Assembly: GCA_050084515.1 (NCBI GenBank)
Contig: CM114271.1
Location: 5,332,001-5,396,000 of the forward strand
DNA length: 64,000 nucleotides
Direction of reading: 5' to 3'
Source: Blasia pusilla
Taxonomy: Eukaryota > Marchantiophyta > Marchantiopsida > Blasiales
Shown here piece after piece: positions 33,723 to 46,345 of the stretch. A program made the position numbers and the translations under genes. Every line of letters starts with the position of its first letter. Position 1 is the stretch's first letter. The notes beneath the pieces were generated by a model. It saw only the letters and a list, made by a program, of their open reading frames with translations. It was not told where the DNA came from and searched no databases.

Positions 33723-34679
33723 TGTTTTGAGTTCCAGTTCTTAAGGAGTCATGATATCATGTATAACGGTTTTGAAAAAAAAAAAAATTCCTTCCTCTTT
33801 GCAAATGGTTGGATGTGGTTTTAGTGTGAGGGTGATTATTTTGAATTGATGGGTTTACGAGTACGTTCTAGATCCAAACTGATAGTTGTCTTCACTAAGG
33901 GTGTTGCATTGTCCTACAAGTCGTAAACATTTATGGGAGAGAGGTTTGACTTATGGATTGTGTTTGTTATCCGAATTGGAAAAAAGGATCAACTTTAGCT
34001 ACCGCATCCCTTTATTGTAGAGAAAAAGTATTCATAGTTTTGAGACGAGCCCAAGCTAATGGGCTTCTAAGGCTGGCTATGGGGTATGCCTATGCTTAAG
34101 GCCCTATGCATGGTAGTCACGTACCCTTAGATGTAGTTGATATCATTATGGGTGTTGATGAGTTTTGCTTTTAGGGGACTCATACTTTTCTTTCGCCCCC
34201 ATCGTGTGTGACCTGATGTTATCAACTCTTTTCGTCCCCCTTTTGTACTTCCGATGGGTTTCCCCATCTCCTTTCATTGAGACATGTTCCATTACAAGTG
34301 CAAAATACCTAGGTACACTTCAAGATCTTGCCAAAGATATCATCAAATTTAGAGAGTTTCTTGGACCATGACGGTTGAAACTCCTATGGTCGATTTTGAG
34401 ACGTGCTACCCTCCATCCATTCCACTTTCATCCTTACTCAAAATCGCTTTGATTTCATCTTCGAAGGGACCAAATTAGATTTTTGTATATCATACTAGCC
34501 GACGCTTGTGCCATGCATGAATGATACTTAATGTTGTTATTTTTAATTTTGTTATTAGATTTCTTTAATTAGACTCCCTCTCTCAAAATAACACGTGTCA
34601 ACACCATAAGAACCCTTAAAAGACAAATGTTAACACCTAAAAAAAAGTTTTCTCTTTACGGCCCCTACAAGTAGGCCTT

Positions 34680-34960
34680 AAATTAAATGTTGTTTAGGGA
34701 CTGCGCCACATCCTTCGTCTCTTATCTGAGCAGGGAAGCACTCCACGTGGACTATTTACATGCGTGGCAAAGGTTTATTAGCGCTACCGTTCCACTACGT
34801 TCGTAGGGAGTACTGCAACACTCTGCAAGTTCGTGCGAGAAGCAATGCAACGAGTGCACGAAGCCGTCGTTTTAGCTTTCTCTCTTGATCGTTCTCGCAT
34901 GTTGCATGGATTGTCTCGCTTGGAGCGTGTTGATCAGATTCTCCATCAATGTTTTACTCC
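34680..34960. other. GC-richer segment, possible promoter or repeat
   Basis: This segment contains ACGT-core words (CCACGTGG-like at about 34744, ACTACGTTCG at 34795) and is richer in GC than its neighbours. No coding region is recognised. It lies about 400 bp upstream of the second Helitron remnant. Confidence 0.2.
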
Positions 34961-35320
34961 TACGTTCAAAACATAGCTTGTAACCGCCCCAATTGATGGA
35001 TTCTAGAGAGACACCTTTATGTTCCGTCTCCGTTCCAAGTGTATTTCTTTCTTTCTTTGTGCTTTATGAGATTGTTGCGCGCTCTCTGTACATCAACAAC
35101 ATTGACTTCACACTTGCTATTCTTTGTGGCATTCTGCTTTTTTTTTTCATCTTGAAAATGTTCAATGCAAGATGCCCATGGAGAATGTGCGCAACTTTTT
35201 CATACGAGATTACAATCTTTTCTGGCACGTTTCATATTTGGCGGTCCAAAGATACTTCGTAGAGTGCTCCATTATTAACTTAGGTATGAACTACAAGGTC
35301 GAGGGAGCCTACATTGCCAC

Positions 35321-37813
35321 ATGATACTATGGGTTGATGAATCAAATATAGAGAACATAACATTAGAGGTAGCTGCATATATCCCTTTAACTTCTGAATC
35401 AACTTCATCTGCACCACATGAGGTGTCAACACTTTCTTCAGATGACCTTCTTTCACAATATCTCTTAAATAAGAAATTACATAGGTGTAAAGAAGGGGTG
35501 TGCATTATACGCAAAAGAAATCAGAAACTTTATTTCCACCTTGGATTTCCCTCACCTCTAAACCAACAAATTCAGCCATATATTGATCCAAATACCATGA
35601 GATGGAACTATTATCGACCATCTCTACAGCATCGTAACGTAATACCATACCATCCTTTGATCTTGCTACTATGGGGAGCCCACATGAACATACAATGGGT
35701 AACAAACACTGAATGGTCCTTCTATCTACTAAAGTATGCCCTTAAATTTGAACCAACAGGTTCCTTAGACATTGACACTGACACTGCATGATGCATAGGA
35801 TTAGGAGGATTAGATGAAATCAAGCTCAAATTAATTTCTGGAGTAGTCCTCAATAGATCTATTTCCTCAATAGATGCCGCATTAACCTCTGTGCAAATAC
35901 CGATTATTTATCGCTCCCAGGCTGTTCACTATGTTGACTCCAATCCGCCATATTGACGCAACTCCTTATACAAGAATGCTTATGTTCCCTGCATTCATCC
36001 TGTTGTCCTATATTCTAATAGGCCACTATAGCTTTATCACATCGTATTTTGTGTGTACTGGTCAAATTACAAATTATCCAAAGTTTATCCTGTTAATATT
36101 AATAAGTTTGTTTCCCTAGACAATCTTGGAAATATTGTGTTACATACAAACCGTATTGTGTAATTTACTGAGTTCCACCCTCTCCATCAATGGAACGAGT
36201 TTTTTAATACAGCCTTGCTACAAAGAATTTCATTCAGATTTGAACATTCTCTTCTATCTTCACACTTCCAATCCTTGACATATTTACATGAGTACATGCA
36301 TAGGAAAATAATCAATGGAATTGAGGATGTTTACACTCTTGTTAAAGCCCACGTAATGAAGAATTTATGGGGCCAAGTTCATATTTCAGAGATTCTTGCC
36401 AAAATTATTGACATACTAAAACCCGAACTAGATGTCAACATTAGTGATATGCTCCTGAACTATTCATGCCATAATACTCGATCTTCATCATCAGGTAAGG
36501 TCCATATCCTAGACAACGATCTCTCTACTCTTAATGATGAGTAGTTAGTTCTTTTTAATACTCTTCACAGCCTTACGTCAGGTCGTATTCTTCTAAAAGG
36601 TCCACCTGGTTGTGGTAAGATATATTTCATAACATTCATGCACAATATATGGACTCGGGCAGGGATGAGCCCATTGCTAACAAAAACTACAGGCATTGCT
36701 GCTGTTAGACTTCACAATGAGGCCACCACTATTCATTCTGCCTTTGCTATACCCATAAAAGATGATCTCCCAACAATGCATCCTAGTTCTGATACTTATT
36801 TTAAGTTGAAGTTTTCTCACGTAATTGTTATAGATGAGTGTTCAATGCTGACACCGAATATTCTACAAATAGTTCCAATGCGGTTGTATGAGGTTTGTAA
36901 TAATGATCATATGAATCCATTTGGTAACAAGCTTGTGATTTTAGTCGGTGACATGTGTCAGTTACCTCTAGTATATAGCCATAAAACCAACCATAACTAT
37001 AAAACCTGCCGCTTGACATCCTCAAAATTCTTCCATAATATCATAACCTTTGAATTTCCAACTCCAGTGAGGCATTCAAATGACCCAGACTACCTTAAAT
37101 TTCTTAATTATGTTAGAAACACACCGCCTACACAATTTGACCTTAACAATCGTTTGTCAGAGTATTTTGTTTCAGAAAATGAAGCTATTGATTTCATGAA
37201 TCTTGACACAACAATTATATGCACGCAATGTGAAGATGTGTCAATTTTCAATGTACTTGCTTTAAGACGTCTGATTGGGGATGCATCTATTGTAAAGGTG
37301 TTTGTTACATCAAATGCTCCGCTCACACCTGAATTTAGTGCTTGGTTAGGCGACACAACATTCCATCAATTGCCATATGGTGCCTTGCATTCAGTTGTTA
37401 TGCTTACTTCAAATGTCAATCCAAGGTTGCAAGTTGCCAATGGCTCCTTGGCAAAAGTGAGACTTAATTTACAATGGTGAGGACTTGGTAGGTATTATGG
37501 TCACCATATTATGAAGCAATAAATCTTTGCTTATTAGTAGATCAAAATTTGCAACTCTTAGGTATGCATCCCAATAGAAGTATGTTAAAAGGACATTCCC
37601 ACTAACTCTTGGATATGCAATGACGGGTCACAAGAGTCAAGGTTCAACATTTATGGACCTTGTCTTTTGGTTATCAAGTCTGTATTTGCTATAGGCCTTG
37701 CTTATGTTATATTATCTAGAGTAAAGGCAAGAAACTAGCTAAATTTTGTTGGGGAACTACATCCTAAAGATTTTCATGTATTTGGACAGGATAATCATCA
37801 TTTGCAAGATTAA
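35321..37813 (+). pseudogene. Second Helitron remnant: post-Rep region and PIF1 helicase
   Basis: The first frame (35321-35791) has LYFHLGFPSPL, VIPYHPLILLLWGAHMNIQW and FYLLKYALKFEPTG, the Helitron segment between Rep and helicase. The helicase follows with ILLKGPPGCGK (Walker A, ~36596-36625), TTGIAAVRLHNEATTIHSAF, VIVIDECSML (Walker B), LVILVGDMCQLP, FPTPVRHSNDPDY, then after a frame break LTLGYAMTGHKSQGSTFMDL (~37605-37665) and YVILSRVKARN (~37700-37735). In-frame stops and frame changes inactivate it. The Rep nuclease and N-terminal zinc region are not seen upstream. It belongs to a different subgroup from the copy at 8.9-21.5 kb. Confidence 0.85.
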
Positions 37814-38125
37814 TTTTCTTTGTTGTCATTTTAAGAAGACAACTCAACCTCCAGCCATTCCAACCTTAAGTAGAGGTTTTGTAACTTTACAAAATTCAAT
37901 TCCTCTATAGTCTCCTACCTCTTGTAGAGGACTTGCTAACACTCACTTCTCAAGTTCCTGTGAACTATCTTGATTTTTCCAGCATGATACTAAACAACAT
38001 TAACACCCAACAAGAGGATAGAATTCGACTTATTGTGAGTTTTTTTTTTTTCAAGGCTTTGGGTTCTCTTGATGTGCATTTGATATGCTATCCAATAGGG
38101 AGTGAGGGGATAGATACTTATGATA

Positions 38126-38148
38126 GTATATATATATATATTATGATA

Positions 38149-38220
<72 letters not shown>
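38126..38220. repeat. TA then GA microsatellite
   Basis: TA repeats at 38126-38141 and 38150-38195 pass directly into a GA repeat at 38196-38220. Confidence 0.95.
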
Positions 38221-39159
38221 ACTCTGTGTGAGTAAAGTTTGCTTATATGGACAAAGTTTCTATTAAGTTTATGTGATAGTTACAAATCATACGCAAGATT
38301 TCGTGTTGGCACATGTGGTAGCAAATAGGGATAGTACTAGAACTTAGAAGGAATAAAATTGTTATGGAGTGGAAGATAACTTAGTTTAATAATCATCTTT
38401 ATGAAGAAATTTGCTTCATGCCATTAACTATTGAGACTTATGGATGAAAAGTTTAACAATTTCCATTTTTAGTGATATCCTCCATTTGAGGGATGACTCA
38501 CCTTTAGTTATTGGGTTCATACAATATAGACAATAGATCTCCATTGCTTTACAACTTGCCCAAGCCTATGGGCTTATGAAACGAATTAAGACTGCCCGTG
38601 CTATACACAGGTTAAAAAATCGGTATGCTACGGAATACACGCCCATTAAATATATTATCTCAACTCTTATGTTAAACAATACATGTGTTAATAAGGGAGG
38701 AGTGCAAAAAGCATACGTGTAGACACCACAGGAAGGGTTTTTAAACTTATCCTCTTTTAATAATATAGATTACATGAGATGTGAATGTTAAAAACCATCT
38801 GATTGGCAAAAAAATTTCTTTAGTTTCCATTTTTTTATCGTGAGTGCAATTAGATTGTAAATCTTTTTTTATGTTTTATCCATATCTATTAATAATCCTT
38901 CTATCATTCATAATGAATTTCTTGTGTTTTTTACTTCATGATTTGGAGTATCTATATAATTAAAATAAAATGAGATTAAAAGAAATCCTCATTAGGTGTC
39001 CACACTTGTCTCATAAAAATTCTTAAAATGTTTCATTTCAAGAGAAATAATTTAATTATAAAAATTATTAAATTATATTAAAAAAAGGAAAAGAAAACCC
39101 AAACTAATATGTTTTAATTTGAGCACTAATGTATTAGCGGTGTTAAGAAAGGTTTTTTC

Positions 39160-39660
39160 ATTCACGGGCTGCCCGGATCCCAGTGCGAAAATCTGAGGCT
39201 TTTTACAGCACCCGCCGCCGCACGGTTTCATGAGGTACTAGTGTCACAGTGTGACCTGGCGGGCCCTCGCGGACAGGCAGGGCTTGTCGTATATGGAAAG
39301 AGCGCCCATCACAAGAGCCGTTGGCTGATTGGCCGCAGTCCGCTCTGTGCTGCGGAATGACTAGTAGGAGTGCCGCGGGCCCACCGGGCAGCGCTGGATC
39401 GTTTCCTCGTCCGAGACAGCGGCGCTCACAAGTCACAATACGAGAGCTATTGGCTACAGTAACCGTGCTGCTCTACAGCAGTGTCCGGCAGGAATACGAC
39501 AAGAGAACTATGGGCCGTCGTGCGTGGACGGACTCCTCTCTGACATCGGACGGAGCGTTCGCCGTTCCGACCGTCCGGACCCATGTACCCAGTCGGGTTA
39601 CCCGGGTACTCTTGTCAGCCAATAGACAAATCAAGGACGTTTTCCCTCCGGAAAGTCATG
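39160..39660. promoter_or_regulatory. Orphan GC-rich, CCAAT-bearing island
   Basis: About 500 bp of CpG-containing, GC-rich DNA is sharply bounded by AT-rich DNA. It carries ATTGG at 39328 and 39449 and CCAAT at 39619, and a palindrome GTCACAGTGTGAC near 39240. Small ORFs occur on both strands but none is recognisable. It resembles a promoter or CpG island without an evident gene; a GC-rich transposon fragment is the alternative. Confidence 0.35.
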
Positions 39661-40799
39661 AATAAACTAGTTTGGTCTCCTATCAAGGAGGGTAGGGAAA
39701 CTAGAGTTTAGCACATATGAAAGTCAAAGTTCCCAAATTCAAGAGATATTTATGGCATATATCTATTAGTGGATGGTATGAGATTACGAGAAAAGCTGAC
39801 CGGTTAAATTTGAGAATTTCTGATGGATTGATTTAAAAATTGATTGCAAAAAATTGGTTGGATTAGAATAGGTTCTTTGTATTTTGTACGTGAAATTTGT
39901 TTAAGAAAACGGATTTATTATTTCCGACTGGAACATTCTTGACAATGTATACGACCCCATGAAAAAACTCCCCGAACCCTGCCCGGTGGTGACAAAGACC
40001 CAGACAAATTCATTTTAAGTTGGTTAGACATCACCCTAGAAGATAGGTATCCCCTCTCTAAGTTTAGGTTGTTGAGAGACATGTTTCATTAATAGTTAAT
40101 AATATAGATATTATTAATGCATATGGGTTTAACACAAGTGTAAGTTTAAAGAAGGGAATGAAGTTAAGGAAAAAATGAATACTCAGTTAAGAGTATAGGA
40201 CATCCAAAGGAGATGGGGCCCACGGGGGAGAACTTATGAAAGGGCCTAATAAGGCGTCTCATAAAACATGTTGACGTCCATAAAATATGGAGGATCTCCA
40301 TTTAGTTCAAGGAAGTTTAGGATTATTATATTCCGTAGTTTAGAGCGTGTGTGATTTAAATATACCAATGGTGGCTTTGGATGTCTTGTCATAAGAGGTG
40401 CACGTCCATGTTTGATGACACTGGTGGATTGAATTTGACCATAAAGAAAGTCATTGGAGGATCATTTTTCCCAGTTTAGTATGGAGAAGAATCTATATTG
40501 TTGTTGGAGAATGCTTCTTCAATTTGCAAGCTCTCCCTCTCTTGTCACTTTCAATCAATATGATCACACGCCTTTTGAACCAATTGTATTACTTGAAATT
40601 AATTTTAATGAAATTTGAAAATATTTATGAAAAGAAATTCAAAAACAATTTTACAAGAGACTAATCTATACCATTAAATGAGTATGGGATAAAAAATCCA
40701 AGATAAATATAAATGAAATGAAAAAGAAAAAAAACACAATTTTTTTTCTTTCAAAAATTACATGTTACTCGTGAATAGCACGTGCATATATGTCTTTTA

Positions 40800-41260
40800 A
40801 CACTAGAGTGTTAAAAGACGGAGAAATCCATAAGTGTAGGTTTCCGTACGAAAGTTAATTTGGGGGCTATCTAATTCCGGTTTTGCAGGAGGGGGCAAAC
40901 GGAGTAGAATCTCCATCCGCGGAACAGGCTCCCAGCAAGTGATGAGGTGGCAGAATGCCGGACGTGTGGAACTACGGAGGACGGAAGCCATGTGAAAGCT
41001 TTCACGCCAGACCAATGGCACTGTAGCGTGCAGCCGCTCCTAGACGGGTCACGGGAGGGCAGGGAAGGACAGGAAGTGGCGGAAAGGGTACGACGGAGGC
41101 ACAGTAGTACGGTTCTCCCTGTCGCGATGGATCGTGGTCACGACGTCGCGATGAAGCCAGGCCACGACCATAGGATAGGCGCGACGTGATTCCCATACCT
41201 CTCTCTGAGTCTCTCCCTCTCTGTGTGTCGTATCTACGATCTCTGTTCTCTGCTCTGGTC
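40800..41260 (+). promoter_or_regulatory. Likely core promoter of the GT47 gene
   Basis: A GC-rich segment with CCAAT at 41012-41016 is followed by a pyrimidine-rich patch (CTCTCTCTGAGTCTCTCCCTCT, about 41200-41222). This fits a plant Y-patch and a transcription start near 41.2 kb. The coding start is 3 kb further on, so a long spliced leader is implied. This is inference from composition. Confidence 0.4.
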
Positions 41261-41398
41261 AGATCAGCTTTTCCTCGTACTCATCTGTCAGAAGCTGACT
41301 CAATTCTCGAATCACGAGCTCCTCAGATGCGGTGATGTCTGCTCGCAAGTGTAATTCTTCTTTTTCTCTCTCAGTCTATCTCGTTGCGGCGACTTCTG

Positions 41399-42902
41399 AG
41401 GATTTCTGCTGCTCTGTTTTGTCTCGTGTGGGTTCCAGGGAGATAGGGACGGGACAACGTTCGAGTTCAAAGCTTTGGTTAAGTGAGCTTTAGGAAAATC
41501 TACGCTGTCGGGGTAGGGAGATGCTGTCTATGCATTTATTTTCTTTATTTTTAGTGGGTAGTTTACTCCACGAAGGATTAGCTGATATTATTGTGGAGCA
41601 TGGGTCTAAGAGGGGTTGAGTGGAGAATCGGAAATTGTACTCTCTCTCTTGGGAATAATGCTGCTGCTAAAGCGCCATTGAAACTTATTTTCTGCTCTTC
41701 CCTCTGTGGGGAGAGAGGTGCAGGTTTTTTTCAGTAGAGTTCAGTTTCTGAAGGAGTAGGTGATATTCATTGTGGAGCATGCATTAGAGCGGTCGAGTGA
41801 GGAATTTGAAAAGTTTTCTCTTTGTGGAATGCTGCTTCTAGAAGGCCATTGAGGGCAGAATAACTATTTTTCTTTCTACTGTCTCGGGGGAGAGAATCCT
41901 GGTTTAGCGGGCAGTTTAGTTCATGCATAGATTTTCTTAGAGGGAGTCTACTCTCTTCTCTCTTGGGAAGGATGCCACTAGAAGCCATGGTGCGGCAGTT
42001 CAGCTTATTTTCTTCTCTCTATGAAGAGAGATGAAGTTTTTAGTTTGGTTTATGAAGGTTTAGTTCACATCGATTGTGAAGCATGTGCCTTGTCGTCCTC
42101 CGGATTCCTCCCTCTCTTAGAGACTTCGAAAACGAGGAACTAGAAATTCTATCGGGAATGCTGCTAGAAGATTATTTTGTGGGCGGTTTAGCTTATTTCA
42201 TCATCTCTGGGGGAGAGAGATGCTGGTTTAGTGGGTAGTTTAGTTTATGAAGGTTTGGCTCACATCGATTTAGGAGCATGTGTCTTAGAGAGTTCGAGTG
42301 GGGAATTGGAAATTGTTCTGTCTACTGGGAATGCTGTTGCTAAACGGCCATTGTGGTAGTTTCGGTTATGGGTGTTTAGTTCGCCCTTGTGCTGCAGATG
42401 ATCTGAGATGTTGGAGGTGTTTTCATTGGCTTTTTCCTGCCTTTCGTGTTAGTATCGAGCTTCTCCTTGTTTCGTGATGGACTTTTCCATCCTTCTTTAT
42501 CACTCATTACGGATGCTTTTTCGTCAGTGGACAAGAAGTCACTTCATTCATTCGTCTGCTGTTTTATTGATTTCTGCTGCTCTGCTTTGTCTCGTGCGGA
42601 TTTCAGGTAGAGAGGGATGGGAAATTGCACTGTCTGGAAAGGTTGGCTGGCTGGCTGGCTGATTGATTGATTGAGTGGTGAGCGATTGGAAGTTGTACTC
42701 GCTCTGTATCTAGTGATTGGATTCGAGGTGGTGAGGGATGGGGTATCGGACAGTCGAAAGCGCGAGTTGAGTGAGCGATAGGAAATTCTACCCTCTCTGC
42801 GGGAAGGGATTTGCATTTCTGCTTCTCTGTTCTGTTGTTGGATTCGAGGTGGCGATGGTGAGGCTATCGTACAGTGGCAGTGCTGGTTGAGTGAGCAACA
42901 GG

Positions 42903-42939
<37 letters not shown>

Positions 42940-42940
42940 T
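41399..42940 (+). repeat. Repeat-filled leader of the GT47 gene
   Basis: Diverged units of roughly 125-190 bp recur from about 41540 to 42370. Each contains a variant of GTTTAGTTTATGAAGGTTTAG, GTGGAGCATG, GTCGAGTGGGGAATTGG and AATGCTGCT. The word GATTTCTGCTGCTCTG with following GTCTCGTG occurs at 41401 and again at 42569, and GTGTGGGTTTCAGGGAG-like sequence occurs three times (about 41427, 42594 and 42982). Tetranucleotide GGCT/GATT repeats (42643-42672) and a CT microsatellite (42907-42936) are also present. The region is probably 5' UTR intron. Confidence 0.6.
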
Positions 42941-44255
42941 GCGTCTCTGTCTGTCTTTGTATCTGTCTCTGGTGACGTCTGGTGTGGGTTTCAGGGAGGA
43001 ACGGAAAACGATCGTACCGCTGAAAGCTGCGGTCAGAGATGTTGGGGGGTGGTTTGTGTGTTCTGCTGCGTTTCTTCTGAGACAGTTTAGAGTTTAGCGT
43101 CCCGATTAGTGAGTGACGGAGTAGGTACTCTTGGAGGTCCACTGGTGTGGGTCGCTTGCTAGCTGCCCTCCTTCCTCTTCCTGCATTGGGAATTTGAGGG
43201 GTTTTCCTTTCTTTCTTTGGGGCTGTTCAGGGATCATCATCGGATCTCTGGTTTGAGCGCTGGGGGTGGTGCTTCTTCGAAAGAGGAGCCGTTGGGCGAG
43301 GAAGAAAAGTGGCGGAGTTGGTGTGTGGTCATAAAGCTCCTCCACTGATTTCTCCCCTTCCACTCTGCTTCTCTCCAATTTTGGCGGTTCTCGTCAATCT
43401 CTTGAGACTCTCTCCCTCTCCCCCCCCCTTGATCCTGATGGGTTTTCCATCAAAGTTTCTATTAAAGTTTTTATATTCCTCATTGAGCGGCCATGGACAA
43501 TAAAGCACTGCACTCTCTCTCCATCTCTCTTATTTTGGAGGGTCTCTGTTGTTGAAGCTCTCGAGGTTCTCTTCTCTTACACACTCCAATTTTGGCAAGT
43601 ATACGACAGGCGCTACGTGAGGGGTATAATTGTCTGTCTCCGTGTACTTCACTTGCGTATAACCGGATAGACTAGAGGCTTGTGAAGCACCTTCTCACTC
43701 ACTCTCTCACCCGAAGGACCGCAGTCCCCTCGTGGGTCCCCATTGACAATCAATCAGTCAGTCTACTCCTACGATAGGAACCTCTGTCAAGAGTACAGCT
43801 TCTACGCGTCACTTGAGAGTCGGGCAGACTCCAGCCCTTGACTTCATTCAGACTGGACTTGGAACCTCCGTCTCTGCAAAACCTGAAGTGCCATTGCTAA
43901 CTGGAAATCCCGTGGTCAAAAAATCAGTTCACTGCATCCATTCGTTGATGGTTGCCTTATCGGTCCGGGCGAACTTCAGGTTGTGTTGTGGAAACAGTGG
44001 CCTCAAACCTCAATGCTGATGTCAATGGAAGGAAAGGTTGCGGCGCTGTCATGGGCAGGTGATGATGGGGGAAATCATTGTGGACTCATGTTTGAAGTTG
44101 CGGGTGTCGGTCTCATCTTGTCATCCTCTTGGGGAAATGTGGGAGACGTCGTCTTGGGGTGTAGATGAATTGTGATGCAATAATTGCTCTGGGATCCGGT
44201 CGCGTAAGGGCGGAGGCGGAGGAAGAGGAGGAAGTGGAGGGGAGGGGGAGGAGGG

Positions 44256-46345
44256 ATGAATGCGCGGAGCAGACTGGGGCTGCCATTTGTGCGTATTCGC
44301 ACACTTTTTGTAGCATTTGTGGTGTTTCTGGTGACAGGTCTCAGCGTTTCCCAATTCGGAAAGTATTTGAGCGCACCGTCACGGCAAACTCTGTTGTCGG
44401 AGAAAGGGCTTCCGGTTACTTGCGAGGGAAGATGGATATACATCTACAATCTGTCATCGGTTTTCAATCAGGATTTTGTGGCCAACTGCTCCACCTTCAA
44501 GAAGAATGTGGACCTCTGTCCATACATGGAGCACGGCGGAATGGGAAGAGCTTTTAATTACGAGCCAGAGCTCTTCTCTGGTGATGTCTGGTTCAACACT
44601 TGGCAGTTCAGTCTCGAGGTTTACTTCCATCAGCGATTACTGAATTACCCATGTATAGCTCATGCGGAAGAATTGGCAGACATTTTCTATGTGCCCTTCT
44701 ATGCTGGAATGGACTTGACCATGAGAATGACTCATCGGCAGCTGAAGAGAGACGCCCTCTACAAGGATCTTCTGGAGTGGCTGAGGGAGCAATTTTTCTT
44801 CAATCGTCATGGTGGCCTGGATCATTTCACAACCCTGGGGAGAATTGCTCTCGATTTCAGAAGACCCAAAGGCGATTCATGGGGCACTCAAGTAAGTGAT
44901 TTCTTCTTTCTCGTCCCTCCTCTCTAACCATTCATGGAACCTCTACATCTATTATGTCAAAGAGGGCACTTCATTGGGGTGTGGAGCACCTCCTTGCACC
45001 CCAAGTTCCATGATGAATTTCGTTGCATCCCCAGTTACATGCATAAGTTTCTTTTCATGACTACACCGCTGGAGCATCGATGTATGTACTCCATATCCAA
45101 GACAAAATGGTAACAGCATTCCCATAATGACTGGACAATTGATCACATGGTGGTAGCCTGCTGGTTTAAGATTGATCTTAGGGTAGGGTTTTATGTTACA
45201 ATCAGCTGAGGTTTGAGATGCATGAAATCCGTCTGACCCAGGACTGACTGGTTTGGCAACAGATTCGCCCTGTTCAGATCTGCACTTCATTGTGTTCAAC
45301 ATATCTCCTGCTCAACCAAATTTCCATTCAAACAAACTTACGGAGTATATGTTAATGTTGGATCGAGAAGTCATTGTTCAGATTTTTGTGAACCTCTTGG
45401 AGTGTACTGAAGTCAGTCTTTTGGGGTTTATCCTGTCTGCATGTGTGCAAGTTCCAATGTTTTGAAGGTCCTTCTTGTGCACCCCTACTAATTGAGTCTT
45501 GGATATGTCTGCAGATGCTTTTCCACCCTGATTTCAAGAATATGATTAAGCTAACTATAGAGCGAGATGGAGGAACTCCGAGTTATTCAAACAATGAGAT
45601 TGCTATCCCTTACCCTACCCACTTTCATGCCAGTGACGATGCACAGGTTGGTCAACTTATAAGTTGGGCAATGCAATCGACTCAGCGTTCTTCGTTTGTG
45701 AGTACAGCAGGAGTACGAAGGCAGCGGCTGGGTGGCATCAGGGAGAAGATTGTTAGGGATTGTGAATCGGATATGAGATGCACCTTGTTGTTATGTGAAG
45801 GACATGAAGGGATCAATCAAACTGACCTTAACCTTCGGTACCCAGGCAATATTCCCATAGCTGGACATAACCTTCATACATCATGCAGCTATCCTTCAGC
45901 AGTGCTGGATGTCTTCCACAACTCACAGTTCTGCTTGCAGCCTCCAGGAGATAGCCCAACTCGCCGATCCTTTTTTGACTCAATGCTGGCAGGTTGTATT
46001 CCGGTGATCTTCAAGCCTACAGCTGCATGGACTCAATATACCTCATTTCTCCCAGAAAATGGAGAGGGGTACTCTGTGTTGATTCCATTATCTAAAATTC
46101 GGAAAGAAAATGTCATTGATTTCTTGGCCAAAATTCCTCAACACAAAATCGCTTCCATGAGGGCAAAACTAGGAGAGCTTTTACCTCAAATACTGTATGC
46201 ACACGTCAGCAGGAAGTATTCCTTTGCAACCACTCGAACAAAGACAAAGCTGAGTGATGTTGAACAGGTCATGGAGACACCTGATGCTTTTGATATTGCA
46301 CTCCAAGAAGTGTACTTGCTGATTCAGAGAAACATGCGCTACTAG
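44256..46345 (+). CDS. GT47 exostosin-type glycosyltransferase, MUR3 clade, 2 exons
   Basis: Coding exons are 44256-44891 and 45515-46345 (GT-AG, phase 0), giving 488 aa. The protein is a type II Golgi membrane protein by layout: a short basic N terminus, one hydrophobic anchor (about residues 16-34), then the exostosin domain. Family blocks are CEGRWIYIYNLSSVFNQDF (56-74), IFYVPFYAGMDL, DFRRPKGDSWGTQ at the exon join, AIPYPTHFH (242-250) and FCLQPPGDSPTRRSFFDSML plus AGCIPVIF (351-378). MUR3-clade enzymes add galactose or related sugars to xyloglucan side chains; the donor and acceptor here cannot be read from sequence. Most angiosperm MUR3 relatives have no intron in this part. The start ATG is the first in frame with the anchor. 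Sequence between 43.5 and 44.25 kb is leader. Confidence 0.9.

Noticed and set aside
44165-44557. Plus-strand ORF overlapping the GT47 start
   Set aside because: It is in another frame, Glu/Arg-rich from a GGAGG repeat, and replaced by the clear GT47 frame.
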